Positions 1 through 11,639 of a stretch of DNA of 64,000 nucleotides are shown piece by piece. Made by a program: the position numbers and the translations under genes. This stretch comes from Apiosordaria backusii. Taxonomy: Eukaryota > Ascomycota > Sordariomycetes > Sordariales > Lasiosphaeriaceae. The stretch is taken from contig JAUKTV010000018.1 in the NCBI GenBank assembly GCA_030549205.1, forward strand, positions 496,001 to 560,000, written 5' to 3'. Each line of letters opens with the position of its first letter. Position 1 is the stretch's first letter. The notes beneath the pieces were generated by a model. It was not told the origin of the DNA. It did not search any database and worked only from the letters and a program-made list of their open reading frames with translations.

Positions 1-643
1 CATCGTCAAGTCGTGAGCATGTCAAGGCATTGTGATATGAGGGTCGTGGGTTTGCAAAACGTGGCGAAATAGGCCAGGAGGACTGGCGCGCACCGCCTAT
101 TGTTCCACCACTTGCTGTTCTTGTCAATGGATTGGATGCTTTTGAGCCGTGCATGGCCCCGGGCTGGCTGCAAGGCAAACGCCAGGAAAACGTGGGCATC
201 TCGGTCAAGTCGGACATCCGAAACTCGCCAAAACTTGAATGCCTCGGCATGACAAACACAACTCACAGCAATGAGTGAACAGAATCTGTATGCATTAGAT
301 CTTTTTGTTGAGAAAGCCAAATCCCAGTTCCGTGATATCACCACGCGGCCGCAAACATGTTGCTTTTGGAAACCCAGCTACTCCTTGTCCGTCACACAGT
401 TTGTCTCTTCCGGTCTTTTGGCTCGACCAACGTCCTCCTGTATTGGATGCTATGGTTCTGCCCGAAATCAATGAACCCCAACCGTCACGCCTTCATCATG
501 AATTCCTGTTTGCATCCCGGCGATCCCATAAAGCTGGCCGTTTTCCACCAGCGTGCCAGAGTAATGCACAGAGCCAAAGCCGTCGTCCATGCCTGAAAAA
601 GAACCGGTGTAAAAGACGACGCCAAAATAGAAACGCTCGCCGC
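1..643. other. non-coding stretch, 3' flank of eS24
   Basis: No open frame here has coding character or a recognisable domain. The part next to 644 will hold the 3' UTR and poly(A) site of the eS24 gene, which runs leftward. I see no tRNA, repeat or splice-linked small exons. Confidence 0.5.
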
Positions 644-1366
644 TTATTTCTCCTTCTTGGGCTTGGGGCCCTTGACCTTCGCAGTACCGCGGAGGGTCTT
701 CTGGCGGTTCTTGCGCTGCTTGCCTGTTGGTGGGGAAGAGAAAAGCGTTAGCCATGACCGCTTCACAAAATCCCAATATCCAGCACCCAAATCCAATGTC
801 GGCGCGGGAGGGCAAACATACGCTGCTGTCTGGAGGCACGCTCGACCTTGGTGGCGAGGCCAACACGGACGAGTCTGTAGCGGGGCTCGAACTTCTTCAT
901 GGCCTCAGGGGAGTCGTAGATGAGGGCAAAGCCAGTGGTCTTGCCACCACCGAACTGGGTGCGGAGACCGAAGACGGAAACCTGGTCCTTCTGGGCCTTG
1001 TAGAGACCGGCGAGCCTGTCACGGAGGTCCTCCTTGGAGATGTTGGCGCGATTGGGGTGGAGGATGTCCCTGAGCAGCAGAGTCAGCAACATATTCCATC
1101 AAACAGCCCAATATCATCGAATCGCCCGATTTTGCCCTTGTCTTCCCATCCAATCTTTTTGTATGGCTGGTGATCTCGTCGACCGTGATATGGCAGCAAG
1201 ACTGTCGCATCGTCGGCCGACTTGAGCGACCTGGCAATCGGTGCAATTCGCGAGGAGGGCATTCGGAGACAGGCAGCACTCACACGACCATCTGCTTGCG
1301 ACCCAGCAGAGGGTTGCGGATGAACTTCCGCGTGCGCAGGGTTACCGGAGCATCAGAATCAGCCAT
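644..1366 (-). CDS. RPS24: 40S ribosomal protein eS24 (RPS24)
   Basis: Structural protein of the small cytosolic ribosomal subunit. Three exons on the minus strand: 1366-1284, 1069-822 and 723-644, giving 136 residues, the usual length for fungal eS24. The first exon reads MADSDAPVTLRTRKFIRN and LLGRKQMVV. The second carries the family core (HPNRANISKEDLRD, FGLRTQFGGGKTTGFALIYD, KKFEPRYRLVR). The last is the Lys/Arg-rich tail ending PKPKKEK. Both introns have good signals (donors GTGAGT and GTATGT, acceptors CTCAG and ACAG) and restore the family sequence exactly, V-V-D at the first junction and Q-R-K at the second. An intron this close to the start is common in fungal ribosomal protein genes. 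Identity is secure from the protein sequence; only UTRs are unknown. Confidence 0.97.
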
Positions 1367-1675
1367 GATGATGTCTGTCGGTCGTGATTGTCGTATCTCG
1401 ATCGATCTCAGTGTCCGGCAGGAGGAGGGCGAGTTTCCTTTGGTGTTTTTTGCAGGGCGGCACGCACTGGGGAAGCAGGTGGAGCTCGAAAAATTCCGGC
1501 AGCGAATCGCTAATTTGGGTGTGAGCCCTAATTTGTGTGTGGCCTGAAGTTCAAGGCAAAAGTCAACCCGGCGGGGCAGTTTTGGCCAAAAAAGCACAGA
1601 CCATTGCTCACTTGCCGCCAGCTGTACAGTATGCAAGTGCATAATTACACAGCACTCGGAGCAAACCACTTTGGT

Positions 1676-2795
1676 TCACACAGCTGTCAATTGACAAATA
1701 TGTATGGGAGTCGAGTCGTTATAGAACGGTCCTCTCTGCTCCCGCCTAGGCGGCACTGGAAATGTCTCGTAGTTGACACGGAACCCACGTTTTTGACAGA
1801 CCTCCAAGAAACTCTCAAACGTCGCTCTGTTCCGCTCCGTTGCCGCAATCAGAATGACAACCCCGGGCGACTTTGCAACGAGTTCTTGCAACGTCGCGAC
1901 TAGCGCGGGAATCACACTGACATCGTATGTGATGTCGGCCCCAAGCACAACGTCGACCTTTCTTCCGCCGTTCCATTCCTCTTCTTCGGTCCCCAGCAAA
2001 GCATGGCCCCATCTGAGTTCAGATACAGACACCTTATCTGAGCCCTGCAGACCGTTGACAAACAGGTTGTCCGGGAGGTTATTCACCACGTCTTCAGAAC
2101 CGTCTGAGGCAATGACGTGCTCTGAATCTAGATATTTGGCGCACAGGATGGCGACATACCCGGTTCCAGTTCCCAGTTCCAATAGTCGTTTCCCCTTGAC
2201 GAGTGTTGGGTTGGCACAGAGATACTGGCCCATGTGCAACGCTGCCTCCCATGTCCGCAAGCCTGTTGTTCCTGACCCTGAGATGGTGGAGCGAGATTCC
2301 AACAATACCACGGCTGCATCGCTGGGTTCCTGAAGTAGGGAGAGATGGTAGGTCACATGGCATTTCTGCTGCGCTGCCACCACCTCTGAAGGTAAAGGGA
2401 AAGACAGCAGCTCAGACATGATAGTCATGAGATTATCTGATATTCCCTGGTGGTGTCAGTCTTTGGTGTCTAGCTACGGTTTTAGCATGAGCTCTTCTTA
2501 CATGCTCTTCCCAGTCCACAATAGAGCTCTCGATCCTCGACGTCAGTTCCTTGAGTACTCTCAATCTGTACCGCGGAGGGAGCGGGAATGCAACATCTTT
2601 GGCAAACAGCCTCGTGTAAATTTCCTCCTGGACTGCATCCTGACAGAGAACCTCGCCGTCTGGATACTCTGGTGCGGCATCCAACTGCAGGCACTGCCAG
2701 CGGAACCGGGTCACTTGCGCGGTTTGGCTCATGACGAAAGGCACCTGAGAGGGATGATCTTGGTCATGGTTGTTGTAGTTCATGTACCTGGTCAC
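1676..2795 (-). CDS. EFM3: EF2 lysine N-methyltransferase, FAM86/EFM3 family
   Basis: Cytosolic seven-beta-strand methyltransferase. Family members (human EEF2KMT, yeast Efm3) trimethylate a lysine of translation elongation factor 2. Two exons: 2795-2502 and 2446-1676; the 55 bp intron (GTAAGA...CCAG) keeps frame, joining WEEH to GISDNL. The N-terminal exon holds the FAM86-type helical region (LCQDAVQEEIYTRLFAKD). The second exon has SAM-binding motif I (LLELGTGTGYVAILCAKYL), the acidic loop IASDGSED, the WGHAL segment and VLGADITYD, the last typical of protein-lysine methyltransferases of this group. Total about 354 residues, near the family norm. The start is not certain: methionines at 2795, 2783 and 2732 are all in frame, and MSQTAQV at 2732 looks most like homologous N termini. 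The family call is firm; the EF2 substrate is inferred from the family. Confidence 0.85.
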
Positions 2796-3198
2796 CTAAA
2801 TGTTGGCCGCCTTACTTAGGTAAAAGACCGGCAGAAAGAAGGCGGTGAATGAACGATGCTTCCCTGCTGGGAACACAACTTTCAAGCCTTGAGGCCCCAA
2901 AATGCCTCCTAGGCTATGGCTGATATCAGCGTAGTCAAAAATAGGCGTCTTAAACCCGACTGCTGCTTTATTTTCCACAACGGAGGGTTTTGCAAGCAAG
3001 GTACTTTGACAGCTTCCAATTTCCATCAAGCTTCCCAAGCAAATGCACGCAGTTCAGCCAAAAGTGGACCCTTGACGTAGCGAGGAAACTGCGGCAGCGC
3101 GCCTACCATCGCGCTTCGTCTTGGAACTTATTTTGTCCAGAACAACAATAATTGCATCTCAACGCTCTTTCGCCTAGCCAGAGAGCACCGCCACCAAA
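2796..3198. promoter_or_regulatory. shared upstream region of methyltransferase and cyclophilin genes
   Basis: About 400 bp separate the start codons of two divergent genes, so both promoters must lie here unless 5' UTRs overlap. I see no clear TATA box; this fits two housekeeping genes. No ORF of coding character. Confidence 0.5.
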
Positions 3199-4966
3199 AT
3201 GTCGGTCATCCTTGAGACAACCGCCGGCGACATTGTCATTGACCTGCTGGTTGATTACGCGCCAAACATGTGCGAAAAGTACGTCTACGCTCCTCCTTTG
3301 CTTGACCCCCAAAGGCCACACTGACTGACCGATGTATAGCTTTCTCAAACTCTGCAAAATCAAGTACTACAATTTTTCCCCGATTCACTCGATCCAAAAA
3401 TCCTTTTCATGTCAAACCGGGGACCCTCTCGGCCCGCTTTCCCCCAGCTCTGACGGCGGAAGTTCCATCTGGGGCATACTCGAAGGCAAAGACAGAACGT
3501 TCCCCGCGTTATTCCATCCAAAGTTGAAACATCGCGAACGGGGCACTGTCAGCATGGCTACTGCTCCCCACCCCTCCGACCCCGAGACCAGACTTGCCGG
3601 ATCTCAGTTCTTAATCACGCTTGGGGAGGAGGGGATAGATTTTTTGGACGACAAAGCGGCCATATTTGGGAAAGTCGCCGAGGGCTTTGACGTTTTGGAG
3701 AAAATCAATGAGGCAATTGTAGACGAGAGAGGGAACCCGCTAGTAGATATCAGGATCAAGCACACGATTGTGCTAGAGGACCCCTATCCCGATCCCGCTC
3801 GCTTACGGGAGCCGAGTGCCTCGCCTCCGCCGACAAAGGCACAGCTGGCCACAGTCAGGATTGCAGAAGGGGAAGAGCTGGTTGATGCCGAAGAAAATGA
3901 AGAAGCCGCCGCGGAGGCGGAAAGAAGAAAGAGGGAGAGGGAAGCTGCGGCGCAGGCTTTGACGTTGGAGATGCTGGGCGATTTACCATTTGCTGAAGTC
4001 AAGCCTCCAGAAAACGTCTTGTTTGTTTGCAAGCTCAACCCCGTCACGACGGATGAGGACCTGGAGTTGATTTTCAGCCGGTTCGGCAAGATTCTGAGTT
4101 GCGAGGTGATCAGGGATCAGAAAACAGGCGACAGCTTGCAGTATGCTTTTATTGAGTTTGAGGACAAGAAGAGCTGCGAGGAGGCGTATTACAAAATGGA
4201 TTCGGTTTTGATTGACGACAGGAGGATCCACGTGGATTTCAGTCAGAGCGTCAGTCGCTTGAGCGAGGTTTGGAGAAACGACACCAACACGAAGCGCAAG
4301 ACTGCTGCTGCGAGGAAAGGAAAAGGTGGCTGGGGTGGTGTGCAAGAGTTGGAGAAATGGCGCAAGTACAGAAATGAGGATGTGGAACGTGACGACGAGG
4401 ACGATCAATACCGGATGGTACATGGGGTAGAGGACATGCAACATGGCCGGCATGAGACCAGCGGCAGCAATAACAACAATGACAACAATAACAATCAGAA
4501 GCCTCACGACAGGAGAGACGGAGAGAACCGGTCGAGCGGCCCGAGTAGAAGTGGTGGTCGGGAAGATAGCCGAAGAGGAGCTGCGGGACACCGGCGGGGA
4601 GGAGGTTCCCCGGACCGGCGGACGGACAAGTACAGCAGTAGCGGCAATAACAACAGGTCAGAGTACAGGCGAGGTCACACGGAGCGACGGAGCCGGAGCC
4701 CAAGACGAGACCACGGTTATCACCGCGACAGCTACCGCGACAGCTACCGCGACAACAACCGCCATGACAGACTAGGCGACCCTAGGCAATCATCATTTAA
4801 GGGCCGAGAAGATCAGGATTGGACTCGCAGAGATCGTCGGGACCAAGATCGCGATAGAAGGGATAGGAGCAGGGACAGGGACAGGGATAGGGACCAGGAC
4901 AGAGACAAGCCGGAAAGGGACAGATACCGAGGACGGGGTGGAGGAGGCAAGTACAGTGGCCGTTGA
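3199..4966 (+). CDS. cyp6: cyclophilin-RRM protein, PPIL4/CYP6 type peptidyl-prolyl isomerase
   Basis: Nuclear multidomain cyclophilin associated with RNA processing and transcription in other eukaryotes. Exon 1 is 3199-3278 (MSVILETTAGDIVIDLL...MCE), intron 3279-3339 (GTACGT...TATAG), exon 2 is 3340-4966; 568 residues. The junction gives MCENFLKLCK, the invariant cyclophilin NFL element. The cyclophilin domain covers about residues 1-170 (QTGDP, RGTVSMA, GSQFLITL, AIFGKVAEG). The Phe-His-Arg active-site element of CypA is replaced by FSPIHSIQ, as usual in PPIL4 proteins, so isomerase activity may be weak. An RRM follows at about 248-325 (RNP2 LFVCKL, RNP1 QYAFIEFE). The last 220 residues are disordered, with Asn runs and Arg-Asp/Arg-Ser dipeptides like those of splicing factors. 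Domain order and length match the family closely. Confidence 0.95.
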
Positions 4967-7900
4967 ACGGTTGTTGTCGGTCGTGTGTCGCGGTGGTGTC
5001 GGCTACCGGCCTCGTGTGCGTGGATATCACAAAAAAGATGCAGCCAATTTCGAGGGGGATGATGAGTGGCCCATCTTCCAGGTTCGACAGCACTTGTCTT
5101 CTCTTGTGCCCGGCTGATCTTGCTCTTTTCTGCCTTCCTCGGCTGCTAGCGCCCTGTCTATCTCAAGGTCTCTAACTCTAGTCCGGTAGCTCCAGTTACT
5201 CAAGACCGCCCAAGAATGGATGATATCCTGTTGGTCAGGCTTGGGGGGCACGACTTGGGAAGCGTGCCAATTCGCCGCCCTGGCCACCGAGTCTGTTTGG
5301 GGGTTCCGGTCGAGCATGCACAGTTGGCCTTGTCTAGATGTCAAGAAGAGCTTTGAACTGCATGCTGTCCTGTCAATGGATGGCGCATCGTCCCGACGGG
5401 CTGCGTGGGCAAGGGCCCTGCGCCCGAAGGGGAGGCCCAATGAATGTGGCTCCCCTCCTCTTGCTTCGAATTGTTTATACGAGCTTTTCTTTTCGTCTGC
5501 CACTGATATCTACGGGGCGGGCTGAAGCGGGTAGGTGGTGGGCAACGCGTTTTGAGTAAAGCCATTTCCTTTGCGGCTCGGGTAGCCGAGGCGCATTGCA
5601 TTGTTTCTTGATGGTTCGTTGATGCTTTTTACCCCTTTTCCTGTCTCTTTCCTCCCTCCCCAGCCGCTGGTTTTCTTTTCAGCCCCTATTCCCCCCGCTC
5701 TGTGGTTCGCGGGAAGGATAGTGGAGAGTCACCCGAGAACTGCCCCTTTCCGTTGCACCTATCATCATCATCGTCATCGCCAGTGATCCCTCCCCCACTC
5801 GTCGTGACTACAACACAGGGGCAACATGCACGCCGGACAATTCTTTCTCTTTCGGTCCAGCACATATTCCCCCACTCTCTCGCGTACGGCACCCCTCTCA
5901 CCACAGTTCTTCGTCACAGTTGAAAGACGGTCGGCCGCCTTCCAGACAGGCCACAGGTGCGGGCCGCCTCTGTCTTGAAGCTTCCCTTGACATGGTTATT
6001 GGGCCCAAATTCGGGGTATGCGGGACTGCCAGCCGCCGTATCGTGCTTTTCTACGCGACATAAGGCATGTATGCAAACCTCGGAGTTTCGTGCCCGGAGT
6101 GGCCTGGTTCCACGGGGCGTTCATGCGGTTTCTGTATGACGCAGGCAAATAAGATGGGAAGCTTTTCGTAAAGTCCCCATACGGTGTAGATACCTACCTT
6201 GTTCTGTTCTCGCCCTGGGTCGGGCGGTTGGGCTGTCATTGGGCTGAAAAATTATACTACTTTTTATATATGCCTATATTTGACGAGGAAGATGATCGGA
6301 AATGGGCTGTGATGGTGGGTGGATGAACAGGGCGGCCAATGGGTGCTACAGGTGCTTATTCGTACTGCATAAACATTGGCTTTTGCGGGTAGCAAGTTGG
6401 GGGTTGGGGGTTGCTGGTCAATCGTGATGGAGGGGCGGGTGTCCGGGTCGTGTGTGTGTATGTGTGTGGTGTGTGTGCTGTTCACCAACGGGTCAACAGT
6501 TCTTCGTTCGGATCATGCCCGTCATTTCTCACCACCCTTCTTTTTTCTTTCTGAACGCCCCAGACCTGCCAACCCAGCCGCAGTTGCCGATCCGCACCGC
6601 GCTACCCATCACCGGCAGGCAAGAAAATAGGAAGAAGTTCTCTTTTTATCTTGGGGGCGTTCGGGCAACGTGTCTCGACAGACGCCCATGGCGGTTTTTT
6701 TTTACCGGTTTACCGTTTAGGTGACGGATCGAGCTGTAAGGTCCCTCTCTGAGAGAGTGACTCGAAAAAAATGGCGTTTTTATGCATCTCTGATTCCTGG
6801 ATGTTTTGACGCCATTCGCTGGCAACATCGAGAAAGCATGGCAGCGATTTTCGTGGACGCGCGTGCACATTACATTCATGCTTCCAGAAATATCATGCCA
6901 ATTGATCAGTCGCGCCGGAAGATAATTGTTCTGCTTTTCGTACCTAGCTTTTTTACGCCCGTGAACGAGGAACCTTCGGTTCAGCCCTGGGCGGACTCAT
7001 CAGAGTAGGTACAGAAAAATTGGAGAAATCTAACTTGCTTGGGCCTCCTGGGATCTTGCTTGTATCATTTGCTCAGATGTGTTTGATAGGTGATACAAGA
7101 TGGTCTGATGATGATGATGACGGGGAGTGGTCTGGGCTCGTTCAGGTGGTGGTAAGATGTCGAGAGCCAGTGCAGTGGGCTTTTAGCTCCGTTCGGAGGT
7201 TTCTGAGAGGGTCGTTCAAGGTTAATCAAAACATTTTGATTGACTGAAGCTCCTTCCTATCATGAACTCTGACGAAGTGCGAATGACGCTGTGTTACTTG
7301 AGAGGAAGTATTTCATCATTTTCATAAATCCGCAGCCCCTCGGCTGTTTACTATCACTACCTTTTGTGATGCAACCATTGTTGACAACCGGGAAGGTGGG
7401 CAGTATGAAATGGGCAGTCTACTTATGCCGCAACCCAAGCATGTTGCATGGTTTGGGGGTCATTCATGGCCACGAGAAACTATGATGTCCTGTCTGGTGG
7501 GTAGACACTGAGACACACTGTCATCTAGAATAGAATCAGAGTGAGACATGCTTGCGTGGACAGTTCATTGGCCCAAATGATCGATATGTTCTATTTTCTA
7601 CCATTCTTTCCTCGACTCCAGGCTGGGCCGCTCACTCCCCGTGTTTGAGCTGATGATCATGTTTGGTATCAGCACTCCGATGGACCCGGGTGTCTGTTCT
7701 CGTATTCGTAAGAGATGCTCCTAGACACAACGTTTGTCTTCAGTCAATTTAACCTGATATAACGTGCGAGCATTCTTTTCCTCGCAGTAAGCAGAGAAAT
7801 TGGAGAAGTGGAGGGGAACCATCACCCAAGTGGCACAGCGTCTTCGGGTAGCAACTTCTGAAGCACGCCTCAGGGCCCTAACAAAATTCTTCGTTGACGC

Positions 7901-10900
7901 CGTAGCACCTGGCTAGGCAATGGTGGGCACGAGACGAGAGCATCAAGCTGCAGCTACCCGTATCTTGATGCCCATGAGCGAGGCCAGCCCAGGCGAGATC
8001 TGAGAAAGGCCAGTCACAGGTTAGATAAGCTGAAGTAGCTGAGTCCGGAAGTTGGGAGGGGGAAACAGCAGGCAGCCTGCTTCCGGGGCATGGAGACTCG
8101 GATGGATTAACCCGGTCGGGGGGGGGGGGGGGGGCCAGCTGTGGAGGGGTTGAGATAGCTCAGCCTGGCATCAGTTCGAGGACGAGCTAGGTAGCTAAGG
8201 TAGCATCATGTCTAGTTGGGTAATTTCACGTCAACGCTGGACCAAAACCCAGGTTTCATGTCACCAAACGAAGCTCACGAAGAAAGGCTACCTACCTAAT
8301 GGAGTACCTGAGATGTAAGGGGGCCGAAGTAGGTAGCTTTCGGCTTGTAACAGGCGCCAGGGTACAAGTCAATCATGAACCGATCATCCGATCAGCTTCC
8401 CCAGACAGTCGGACCGAGATCTCAAAAGACGGGTGCAGCCGTGTCGAGAATGAAATTAGCACTTTGGTCTCCTCGTCTCATCTATCCGACGCAGATTGCG
8501 GGTTTGTGGTCCAACGAGGTCCTGTCTTTTGTGTTTGCTACATGCATGATTGTCTCCACACGCTTCTCCAGTCCCCGTCACTGTGCGGCAAATATGTGAA
8601 GCATAACTGACAGTGGGTGATCTTCACGCTCCCGTTGGAAACGGGCTGGCCGACAAATCGGATTCTTCGCCTTGTATGCCAGTTCCCAGGGGAAAAAGAG
8701 ATCGGTCATATTTGGCTTGCGGAAGAAAAAGACGATGGAAACACGCCAGGAGGTTTCAGACAGAGAATCTGATAGAATCTTTGGGGGATACCCAGGGGCT
8801 CCCGGCTTGACTGCAACCTACTGCAGACGCCAGCATGTGGGCATGGGGGCTTGGATGCAGAGTACGATAAACATGATCTCTGCCTGGTCGAGGTGCCAGT
8901 TGTTCCAGCCTCCGCTGGCTATTGCACTGTGCAAACTTGGCGTGGGTACATGAGAGCTACCCAGGTACTCTGCAGTCGAAATGCAAAGACTCTGGCTGGT
9001 GATCTTCGTACCTGCCTTGACACCAAGAGCAAGCTGTCATTGGCATTCGGTGGTTATCCGACCCGATCGATTCCCGCCTCTCAAGTCCCAAGAGACAACA
9101 CTACCTTACCTACCGACATAAAATAAGCATCAAATGTGCACTTTTCTCTTTTGATATCGGAACAATCGACCTCTCTTCAACCTCCTATTCACCCATTTCG
9201 AGATGGTGGGAAGGCGACTTCAATACCTTATGCAGCCGGGGTTTGCACAGTAGACAACCAGAATTGATACGGAGTCTAGCGTCTGATATATACGATTACC
9301 AGTTTTGGAACCGGAGTTAGCTCTAGGTATCCAGCAAATTCAAACAGACTCATCCGTTTGCAATCCAGGTCAGATATCATCCCTGAAGACTCCAGTCAAA
9401 CCCACACTCCCTACCGTGAGCCTTACTGACACCAGCATTGGCCAGCAGCACCAACACCGACCTCTTCAATGATCTTGAGTCGTACAAGGGATACCCACTT
9501 ATGCGTTGTCACTGCCCACTTCTCTGCTGCTCTCTGAGATGGCTGCATCACGTTGTGCGAAAAGTCGATTGCTCGCTAAAACCAAGTACACAATGTCACA
9601 TTTGGACCAAGAAACAAGCAAACCACCTAATCAAGTCGATTGCGCATTGAGACGCAAAGACTTTGGACATCATATTTGATTCGTTTGTCCTCATACAGTG
9701 CCTGTGGTTGGGAGGGACTTTCCTCGTGAGGTGTCACTTTACCCCTGAAGCCTGCTCATTAGACATCGCGGATTCTTTCACTGTTTTCTGAGATGCCATG
9801 CTAGCTCCCGCTCTCCTCTCAACGTATCACCTGCCTCAGAAATTTCATTTGGGGCTACAGTAGTACAACTGATCCACTTCGGCAGGCAACTCGATGCCCG
9901 CTACATGCAGCACCAAGAAACAAAGGTACCTGTCGAGCTACTTGCCCGATACTTGTGCGCTCAGAAAGCTTTCTGGGGGCGGCCATGTTTCCTTTGCCTC
10001 GATGTTTAAATACAGCATCTTATCACCCTGCCATGCACCCGTGGTTGATGTGGCAGACGGCTCCTTGGCCTGCCATCTCATGCCAAAAGGGTACATGTAG
10101 GTGGGCTTTTCTGATGCATGCAGCCGCAAGCCCATCAATGTATGTACTCGTGAAATGGGAGGCAATCTGAATACCTCCTGAGGTACATCAAGTTACCGGG
10201 GCTGCAAAATAAGGGCAGAGGTTGGCCGATTCGACAACACCCCGTGTCTCTGTGCTAAAGTGTCGACCTCCGCTGTCAAGGACGTGTAGGACCAGAGCAG
10301 AACCACAAGACAGGGCGACGGGCCAAGATCCAGACCGTGGTAGCACATCATCATATGTCAAGGGAAATATCTCTGGGGGATACCAGGCCTGTCCATGCCC
10401 ATGTGCGCCCACCCATCCTCCAGTGTTTCTGGAATCGCCGTCATCGCAGCACTGTCAGCGACCCATCATACAGCTGACAAGATCAATGCAAACAGACCCT
10501 CCAATACATGTACGGTACGCGGGGAAACTACCGGTATCTAACGAGAAACGGACAGGGTGAGGGTGATACCTTATAACATCATGACACTTGCATGTCCACC
10601 CCATCTCTCCCCCTTTTCTCTCTCCTCGCCTGCCTCACTTTCCTCTGACCCGCCCAGTGTCTTATCTTGTCTTGCCCGATTTCTTTCTTTGTTCCTGATG
10701 GTGAAACTTGACCTTGGCACAAGGTCAACATCTCACACATCACATCATACCTACCTACCTACCTTATTCTACCGTTGTGCTTTTGGTCTCTTCTGTCTCA
10801 GCGTCTCCACCCACCGAGAGGGAGACAAAGCTATACCACCGAGCCAGCGTCTCGTTTGCTCTGCGCGTCCAAGACAATCTGACGAAACCAATCTGAAATC

Positions 10901-11639
10901 ACCAATCGATTATCAACCACAGGATCGGACGTAGATTGCGCTGGGGGGTTTTTGTTTTTGATTCAGACCAATTCCAGAAGTTGGGGCCGGAAAGGTTTGT
11001 GCACCATGTCTCACTCCCATCCTACCTTTGATCATACATCTCCCCACTATTCAACTTCTCGGCCGAGGGACATGTGCTTTTCGTTGTCCTGTACTTCCAC
11101 AGCGAGCGCTTTGATCGGTCCAGCGTTGCTCATGTGCGTCAATTCCAGGTCTTTGGCGTCGGCCTCCTCTCCCCTATCTATCCAAACAGGACAGCAGGGA
11201 AAACACTCCAAAAAAGATTCAGCTTGAGCCGGGTTTTGCTGTCTTTGTCTCTGCCATAACTCAGCCCCGACTCTCGACTCTAGGGGCCTCTTCTGTTTTC
11301 GATTCTCGGTGAAAGTCGTCAAGGCAGGTCGCAGCCTATCAGGGCATACATCACGGCCGATTCGGACCCCAGGACAAGGTTCCAGTTGACTTCATTTTGG
11401 ATCGATCGGGATTTCGAGTTGCGGTGTTAAGTGACCGGACAATTTACACGCACTGCACACGACGCTGTTGTACCCCCCATCACCAGACACACGCTCAGCC
11501 CGTCAGTCATTCTTGGTCTTGATAATAATAACCACGCTCGCAAGCCACAGCAGGCGACAGACAGAGACAGCCATACAGACAAAACAACCGCTGAATTCGA
11601 GACTCATAACAGGACAAGGCGAGAAAGAGGACAAATCAA
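4967..11639. other. 6.7 kb non-coding region upstream of the Zn2Cys6 gene
   Basis: No open frame in either strand over this 6.7 kb shows a domain, a biased codon pattern or splice-linked exons. It contains CA/GT-rich microsatellite (about 6448-6480), pentanucleotide TACCT/AGGTA clusters (for example 8289-8300 and 10748-10766), a 17-base G run, and pyrimidine-rich tracts before 11640. Base composition is ordinary, not the AT-rich RIP type. The likely content is the 3' UTR of the cyclophilin gene, a long promoter and 5' UTR of the transcription factor gene, and perhaps non-coding transcripts. Confidence 0.5.
8118..8134. repeat. poly-G tract (17 G)
   Basis: An uninterrupted run of 17 G on the plus strand in the long non-coding region. 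Such runs can form quadruplexes and are unstable and error-prone in sequencing, so the exact length should not be trusted. Confidence 0.9.

Noticed and set aside
3983..5093. Minus-strand frames opposite the cyclophilin-RRM gene
   Set aside because: Low-complexity mirror images of Glu/Arg/Asp codons in the real gene.
5027..5503. 158-codon minus-strand frame downstream of the cyclophilin gene
   Set aside because: No domain, no coding bias, and it overlaps the expected 3' UTR of the neighbouring gene.
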